Positions 57,336-64,000 of a stretch of DNA of 64,000 nucleotides are shown here, in pieces. The position numbers were made by a program, and so were the translations under genes. Within the stretch, counting starts at the first letter, position 1. Every line of letters begins with the position of its first letter. The DNA is from Carposina sasakii. Lineage: Eukaryota; Arthropoda; Insecta; Lepidoptera; Carposinidae. Location of the stretch: NCBI GenBank assembly GCA_014607495.2, contig CP053160.1, positions 5,890,001-5,954,000 of the forward strand, read 5' to 3'. The notes beneath the pieces are model-generated. The model was not told the origin of the DNA. It was given only the letters and a program-made list of their open reading frames with translations, and did not search any database.

Positions 57336-59284
57336 TACTTAGCTCCATTTCATAGAATCCCTCCTTTACCTGATTTCGGAACTAACATTTTTGTATGCAG
57401 TGTCAGAGATAATGTAGTCTCGCATATAGTAATTAGCGCCATCATCTAATAAAGGAACTATTCGTTGAAACGCACTCTACTATCTCTCAATCGAGCTACG
57501 TCAAGTGATTAAGAATATCAGCGTTATACACTTGTGTGCTAGTTTACCCTTTAACTAAACAATACATACTAATATCTATGATCCGTACGCAGCGTCACTA
57601 ATTAATATTTACGATTCTTTAACAGTTAACAGAGAAGGTAAGGTGACACAAGGTTGCCATTATCTACGGTACCTATAGAAAAACACTTGTGACAACCGCA
57701 GATTACATAATACTTATGTCTGTAGGTATTATAAAGTTAGGTATTTGTTCCTATAGCATACATCAATATGGTCAATAAGAGATGTTGGCTATACGTGTAG
57801 AATGGATTTGAGCCTGATTTTAACTGCAAAAAGGTATTATTAGGTTAAATTCTTAAACAGATTGGGTTGGTATACACTTCATGCACTAACTGTACCTGTT
57901 TTTATTAAGTATTACGTAGTTAGGTCTTAATTTATAGGTACACGTAGGTATAGGTGTACGTAGGTATTTATAGGTACAGAGTATGCAGACAAGCAAAATT
58001 ACTGCTACAGCTATATAAAATATTATATTTTATTATATTAAAATATTATATTTTATTTACCTAAATTATAGGTACAGACATTAACAACACCATGCTTTAA
58101 TTTAAATAAATAAATAAATAATTCTTATAATCATTTTAGATGGATCTAAGAGTATATTCTCTGATTTGCTAATTCCTATTTTAAAAAAATCTTTAACGGT
58201 TCTTTTATTTCTTATTGAACTTCGTTTTGTAAAAACTTGTTTTTGCAATTGCCTAGTAAAGCCAATAAATTTATGCATAATCAATTACGTCGCAGAAAAT
58301 AAATTGATCTCAAGTGCACAGACAAAAAAGATGAGATCGTTGCCACGTGTGAATACTTTTTTTGTTGTTGAAGTAACATCGTAGCACTTACGTGATAAAA
58401 TGTGACTACGCGTTTCGTAGTAGCGCTACGAATATCTTTTTCTTTTCATTGCTTTGTTATTCTTTGGGTTTTTCATATTTAAACTTAATTATTATTCATG
58501 TTGTACAAACTTTGGTCGTATTAGAGGAAAATGGGATTTTTTTGTACTTAATAAAATTTGGCATATTATTAGAAGGAAAATAAAAGTCAAGATCATGATT
58601 TTGGTTAATAAAAGTGATTTTTATTTGTTAACTTACGCTATGCGCTAGCAGTAAAAAACTCGTATTTTGAATGTCAAAACTCAGTACTCACTACATAGTA
58701 ACTGTACAGTATCGTAAAATTGACCGCAATACGAGTACGCCCCATAGATTTCCAATAGTAATCAATCGAACTAATCCGAGTCTAATGTTTTAAAAGTTTA
58801 TTTTCTAAATAAAAAGAAACCGGCACGTTAATTGGATTAAGGTTCGTTAAGCCTTGATCTTTGGTTTGTGTCGACACTTTACTACGGTGTAATAAACTGC
58901 TTTTTAGGGCACTTTGAGCCCTTCAATGCAATACTATGGAGGAAGCGTTTTAAAGTCACGGGTTATTATCGGGTTACAAACACTAGTTTTAGTTTTTTCA
59001 TCGATCGAATTTTAATTATATTTTACTGTATTTTTACTTGTGACTAAAACCAGTCATAATAATTACATTGAGATTCTGTGCTGTCAAAAGTACCGTATTA
59101 TTTTTGACTGTACCTATGTGATTTCATTTTATTGAGAGACATTGAATGCAATATAGTCGAGTGAACACGCGCCTGCGCCGGCGGATGCATTTTTACCGGC
59201 TGTTTCGACGTGTAACCACTAATGATCGCAATATTTCACACTATTTCCACACAAACTATTTATAATAGATTGTGAAAATATATA
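57336..59284. other. Intronic/intergenic, nothing recognised
   Basis: AT-rich, with short direct repeats of 'aaatattatattttatt' near 58017-58060 and an AAAT run near 58095. Confidence 0.4.
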
Positions 59285-59656
59285 CAGAGTGATTTTTGGT
59301 CGTCAACGTTCCCGAAAATTACGGAATCTACTCATCTTCACGATCATTTTTCTCCATGGAAGCATACCTGGGAAGTGTCTGGTTTCCAAAATATTAGGGT
59401 CCAAAGTTGAATAAATAGACTGCGTTTTTCTTCATAAATCCACATAACGCATGTAGCAAGATTTTTTCACGAGAAATAATTAATATCTGTCTATGAAAAT
59501 ACTAGCATAAACAGTGGACACTATAATTTTCGCCCGATCAAGTAATTTTTTTTTTAATTTACATCGTTTCCCAGCATTTTTTTTTGCATAAACTTACTTT
59601 ATTTGATGTATAGAGTACGTACCCTTCGTTAAGGGTGGCAACGAAAAAACACCCTG
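59285..59656. mobile_element. Family C DNA element, copy 3 (most complete)
   Basis: It begins CAGAGTGATTTTTGGTCGTC, ends GAAAAAACACCCTG and is flanked by TA (59283-59284, 59657-59658). At 372 bp it is a non-autonomous element. The copies at 18758 and 30309 allow the consensus to be read. Confidence 0.8.
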
Positions 59657-60351
59657 TATACTAACACTTGCTGATAATATATTATCATGGTGATCTACCG
59701 ACTTTTATCCCATCATTTTGGACGCGGACTTCAATTTATTTATTTATTCCAATTTCTTATTTTTTAAATGTATTAACTACATACGCAACTTTTTAGACAT
59801 GCAGAATTACTATTTTTTCTTTATGAAAAATATAGAAATAGAAAAGTTTGTCATCCCATCAAAATGTTAGTTAAGTAGTACTATAAAACCTACGACTAAA
59901 CCTTCTAAATTTTATTTAGTTGTGTCTAAGCAACTTGATTACCAAACTAAAACATGGTTTGATTGGTTTAGACATGCCTAGATAATTTCGTGGTTTATTT
60001 GAGTTCATTGTTTGACTGACGCACAAACGTTATATATCATTAATATTAAAAGTAACCTAAACTTGTAAAATATACCTTAGTAGAATCACAGCTATGGCAT
60101 TTTCATTATCTATTTTTACTTTATTCATTCATGCCTTCTAGTTATTTCTTTTTGATTCTTAAAATAGTTTAATACTAATTGACGTCATCGAACGGTCTAA
60201 CAAATAGATTAAAACCAGTTATTGTTTTGATTAAAACATGATTACCTAATTACTATTCAAGTGTTTAATGCCATTTTACCTATTTGACAAATATTTTTTG
60301 TGTAAAATTTTATAAATATTACTAAATTCTATACAATTCAAAATATAATTG
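59657..60351. other. Intronic/intergenic, nothing recognised
   Basis: AT-rich, no supported feature. Confidence 0.4.
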
Positions 60352-60669
60352 TCACTTTAGGATACAAAGTTGACACTTTACATAATTCATGATCATATCT
60401 CTTCGTTTTCGTCGAACAAAGATCTTATTTCCAAGTTTAAAATAAGTAAATTTCATCAGACGCGTTTCTAAAGCTTCCCAAAAAGGGGGGTACGATGATC
60501 GTTGAAGTGAAAGTGGAAGTATTTTATATGGTCGGCGAGGAGTGCGGTCATTATGTATATGACGTCGTTCATATTCCGAGCAGGTACGGATGGAGTGCTC
60601 CTGTCCATTACAGCGGCTGCAGACGTGCCGATTTATCAGGACAAGCTCCTGACCAGATGTATAGGGCAT
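60352..60669 (-). CDS. 105-codon frame with a CX2CX4HX4C motif, possible retroelement remnant
   Basis: From ATG at 60669 the frame reads MPYTSGQELVLINRHVCSRC and completes CSRCNGQEHSIRTC, exactly the spacing of a CCHC zinc knuckle. A basic region and 'YPPFWEALETRLMKF' follow, then a Lys/Arg-rich end. Zinc knuckles of this spacing bind nucleic acid in gag and LINE ORF1 proteins. The 'EH....C..Y' wording also resembles the C-terminal end of R1/jockey-type polyproteins. No RT or other retroelement part lies next to it. It may equally be an exon of an unknown gene. Confidence 0.35.
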   Translation of the reverse strand: MPYTSGQELVLINRHVCSRCNGQEHSIRTCSEYERRHIHNDRTPRRPYKILPLSLQRSSYPPFWEALETRLMKFTYFKLGNKIFVRRKRRDMIMNYVKCQLCILK

Positions 60670-62756
60670 AGTGTAATGAAATAAGACATGTTCTAACGTT
60701 CTGACAATACCTATGTTCTTTAATTATCATAATAACGAATGAGGAGTTTGCCTACCAATCAATAAATGTAGGATGTTTAATTGATATACAAGCTTATCAA
60801 ATGTTTTCTATCGGTATTATTAGTTCATTACCGTTGTCATTTTCCTTTTTAAATTTCTGAAAATAAGTTCTAGAGAATTATTTGCATCATCAAAGATCCC
60901 ATTATCGGATAAACCAGATTTTATTGGGACTAAAAATATAACCACCTGATTAATATACAAAACATAATGTTGTTAGGTATACGTTCACTAACCAGGTCTC
61001 CCAGAATTTGATTACATCTTTTTATGACGAAGTGGAATTTTTGATCCAAGAAATTGAGAAAAAAATAACAAGAGGCCCATTCGAATTTTAGGATTTGTGT
61101 ACCTAAAAATGCGCAATATAATACGTCAAAAAAATCTATATAAACGACAGTGCGTCATTAATCATCGCGGATATTATGCGTTACTCCCATTTCGTGATAT
61201 GACCGTATTTTAGGCAGCAATGTGGCCGAACCTTTAATATATTCCATTCGTATTTTTACTTAAGCATTTATTTATTTATTGCATATCAAAGGTTGAATAG
61301 ATGTTACATAAATAAGGTATGTACATGTGACGCCTTGTCAGGGCACGGCAAACAATAAGACCAAGTAGTAATTTTCGGATCTTGTTTTCCGATGTAGAGT
61401 CGCAAATTCGCAATACTCGCAATGGCAAGGTGAAGTAGGGGTGTATGTACATAAGGTAGATAGATACAGACAGAGGTGTTCTATATATCGATGAGGTCAT
61501 TATGGACTACATGGTATTGACCTTTGAATTAAAGTCTTAGTCGAACACTCGTTTCAAAGTCGTGCATTGCCCGGACTATTATCGCTTACAGAAGCTGTTT
61601 GATTTTGTTTGATTTTTTCAAATAATGATATTGTGGGTTTTTCTGTATAGCTATTTTACTTGTTATTATTTTTCTATAGTTTTATGTATTCCATCCTGAG
61701 TGAATAGGAGAACTGATAAGTATCGAACCACGGACAGAGGTATATACATACTAATAAGACAGAAAAGTATTATACTCACTCATATTTACAACATAAATGA
61801 AATCTTTATGTTAAAATTTCGTAGCGTTGAAGAGTAACGGTTGTTATTATAAAACGCAGCCATGTTTTCGTAGGCAACAGCTAATACTCGTACCTACAGA
61901 ATTTTAATTACAAGATTATAAAAAGGTTAATGTTTACGCTCTCATATTTTAGCGCACAGCGTACCTACCTACTCGCGTTCCAGCACGTACTAATAGTCTC
62001 TACAAAGAAGTTAACTCTGTAAAATTATTTATTTAAAGTGCAAATTGTGAGGTTCGTTTAAGGAACTCACGAGTTGTTGTAACTCACGTAAATATGCAGC
62101 CTTAGTTGTAATACTTTAAGTTGAGTTTTTAATGTTTAAAGCGATACTCTAGCGATATGTGAGCGACAAACTTAACTGTATTGACTCAAAAAAGAACGAA
62201 CCTCGGAAACCTTTACGTTAATTATATACGAACCCGCACACCCACGTTTTACTATGTAAATGTAAACCAATGTCGATTTACACCACAGTTTTTCCAAACA
62301 AGTTGGTTCTATGACTAAAACCGTCGACCAATCGAAGGCTGTCAACGAATCTTTTCCGGGTTATAAGGTCAGTTCGTCATCTTCTTCAAATAACCTTTGC
62401 ATATATATGTAAGCTGTATTGTGGACGGCGTTGGTTTACATAACAGCTTTGTATCGGAAGCTTTGGAGTAAATAGATTGGCTTCTAGCAAGTTCTATATT
62501 AGTAAAAGATATCAAAATGCTTAACTGTAAGAAATTGCAGTATTATGCAGGGAGTGCCACTGTGATATCTTGAGTATATGCTTTAAAATTTATTAAAAAA
62601 ATATATAACCTTAATACTATTAAAAAATATTAATTCAGCCTTTTCGAATTCAATAAAAACGTACATACATTATGTAGCTACGTTTAGCACAGGTGGCAAG
62701 TACAAATATCGCGCGTTATTTAATTACAACATTGTAGATAACGGAAAAATAAATAG
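60670..62756. other. Intronic/intergenic, nothing recognised
   Basis: No exon, tRNA or recurring repeat could be supported. Confidence 0.4.
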
Positions 62757-62978
62757 GTGAAGGCATCTGAACAAGCAAGTTTACCATTCGATGATCTCTC
62801 AAATAGAACTTCACACAAAGAAGTTTTAATTTCCCAGGAGGCCATTATAAAGAAAATTATCAACAAACACTATTTAATTGAATTTTGTGGAGTACTTACC
62901 TACATTATTCTCTTCAATGTTATTTATGATGAAGCTATTGTATTCTTAAGTGATTATATTCATGGGAAATCCATGTGA
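62757..62978 (+). other. Open frame of 74 codons after a possible acceptor, doubtful
   Basis: The frame begins directly after 'aaatag' with GTG AAG GCA and has no early ATG. It reads VKASEQASLPFDDLSNRTSH and then a Lys/Ile-rich helix. The 'PFDDLSNR' wording faintly recalls transposon-derived proteins containing 'F.DLS.R.K', but that is weak. An internal exon or chance are both possible. Confidence 0.2.
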
Positions 62979-64000
62979 AATTCCTTTCTTTTTTTAGTAA
63001 TAAGTATATTATAAAAATACTCCAGAGTCTGAGTCATATATTTCTTCAGCGATTTTTTTTTCATTAATTATCTGCAGTCATCTTTTGCTGTGATTGACAG
63101 TTTGAACAGTATTAGTCTGGCCACAGATGACTTTAACTTGCTGTTATATAGCTTTAACGGTAGATTTTCGAACAAAGGACGTTTCTATAAGTATAACATT
63201 CTGGTTTATCCTTGACCCTTTACGCTGAAGGCTTCTCTTACCCTTCTATAACTTTACCAAATATATTTTTAGAACCATTATATCAGATATCGTAATCTTA
63301 GATTGACTTTGACAGGAAGCTATATGAAAGTGTGATTCATACTAACAATAAGTTACGGCTGTAGGAACTACACCACAACGCCCATGTAGTGCTCATAAAA
63401 CAAACTATTTTCTACCTTATGATATACATTTAAGTTCCAATCGAAGTGTCTTTAAAACGACACAACCATTAAGAAACTATAACAAATCGTGCATGCGTGA
63501 CTGGTGGGACCTTCCTACGATTGTATCGAGTGTAGCCGAACAAAGATTTAAAATAAGCCAGTCATTTTCACTTTCAATAGGAATTGTTAGAACTATGTCT
63601 TGAAAATTGTTTGAAAACTATAGGTTTAACCGAGGAGTTTCTCTATTTTCCTTTGGTAAAAATATCTCTTGTTATTTCCTAAAGGTTAATTTGTAGATAT
63701 ACTTACACTGCAGTAGATTTATCCAGTTCGTTATAGTTGGCGTATGAAGAAATGGCACACGCAAAAACTAAGTTTATTTGAATTTTGCCATCCAAGGTCT
63801 AATTTAAGTAAACAATATCGCAGAGCCACCAATTGCGACATATAGTAGATTTCAACATAATTTCATGTGCGTTGCTTCCAAGATATTGGATTATTGTGAA
63901 CAAAATGACGCCATGTAATATCCAAGTGGCTGGGTATGGAATTAGAGGCCTGTGAATTTTGATACCGTCGTATCTAGCCTGCGATCGTCACGCAGGAGCG
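62979..64000. other. Intronic/intergenic, nothing recognised
   Basis: No acceptor followed by an open phase-1 exon could be picked out, so the common body of the multi-promoter gene probably starts beyond the window. Confidence 0.35.

Overview
The window is nuclear DNA of an insect, most likely a moth or butterfly. It is AT-rich, its genes are split by short GT-AG introns, and most of it is transposon debris of kinds I know from lepidopteran genomes. These include RTE-type LINE tails ending in 'cgcggacggagtcgcgggcgtcc', tRNA-derived SINEs, TA-inserting palindromic MITEs and hAT MITEs. I see no bacterial operons, CRISPR array, rRNA or intact tRNA.

Left part (1-10.5 kb): a DIRS/PAT-type retrotransposon runs off the left edge on the minus strand (two gag-like frames, then a reverse transcriptase with YLDDF). 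Two complete housekeeping genes follow. On the minus strand is the RNA polymerase II subunit RPB4 (3 exons, 3790-4559, 138 aa). On the plus strand is a CINP-like CDK2-interacting protein (4 exons, 8407-10449, 194 aa). They are divergent and separated by about 3.8 kb filled with retroposons and MITEs.

Right part (10.5-64 kb): no complete gene is visible. Four short plus-strand ATG exons (13790, 24254, 28467, 56026) each end in a good 5' splice site and all leave exactly one base (G) of a split codon. I read them as alternative first exons of one large multi-promoter gene whose common body lies beyond the right edge. A TATA box (24169) and a consensus CRE (55736) sit upstream of two of them. 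Weaker additional first exons may lie near 19.9, 32.9 and 37.9 kb. Two sites in the gene's introns (13971, 28413) have an acceptor fused directly to a donor, the hallmark of recursive splicing. The space between is introns packed with mobile-element remnants, several with clear target-site duplications.

A 56-codon minus-strand frame at 38318-38488, followed by two AATAAA signals, is the best candidate for an undescribed small gene. The remaining long frames (56.9, 60.4 and 62.8 kb) are doubtful.
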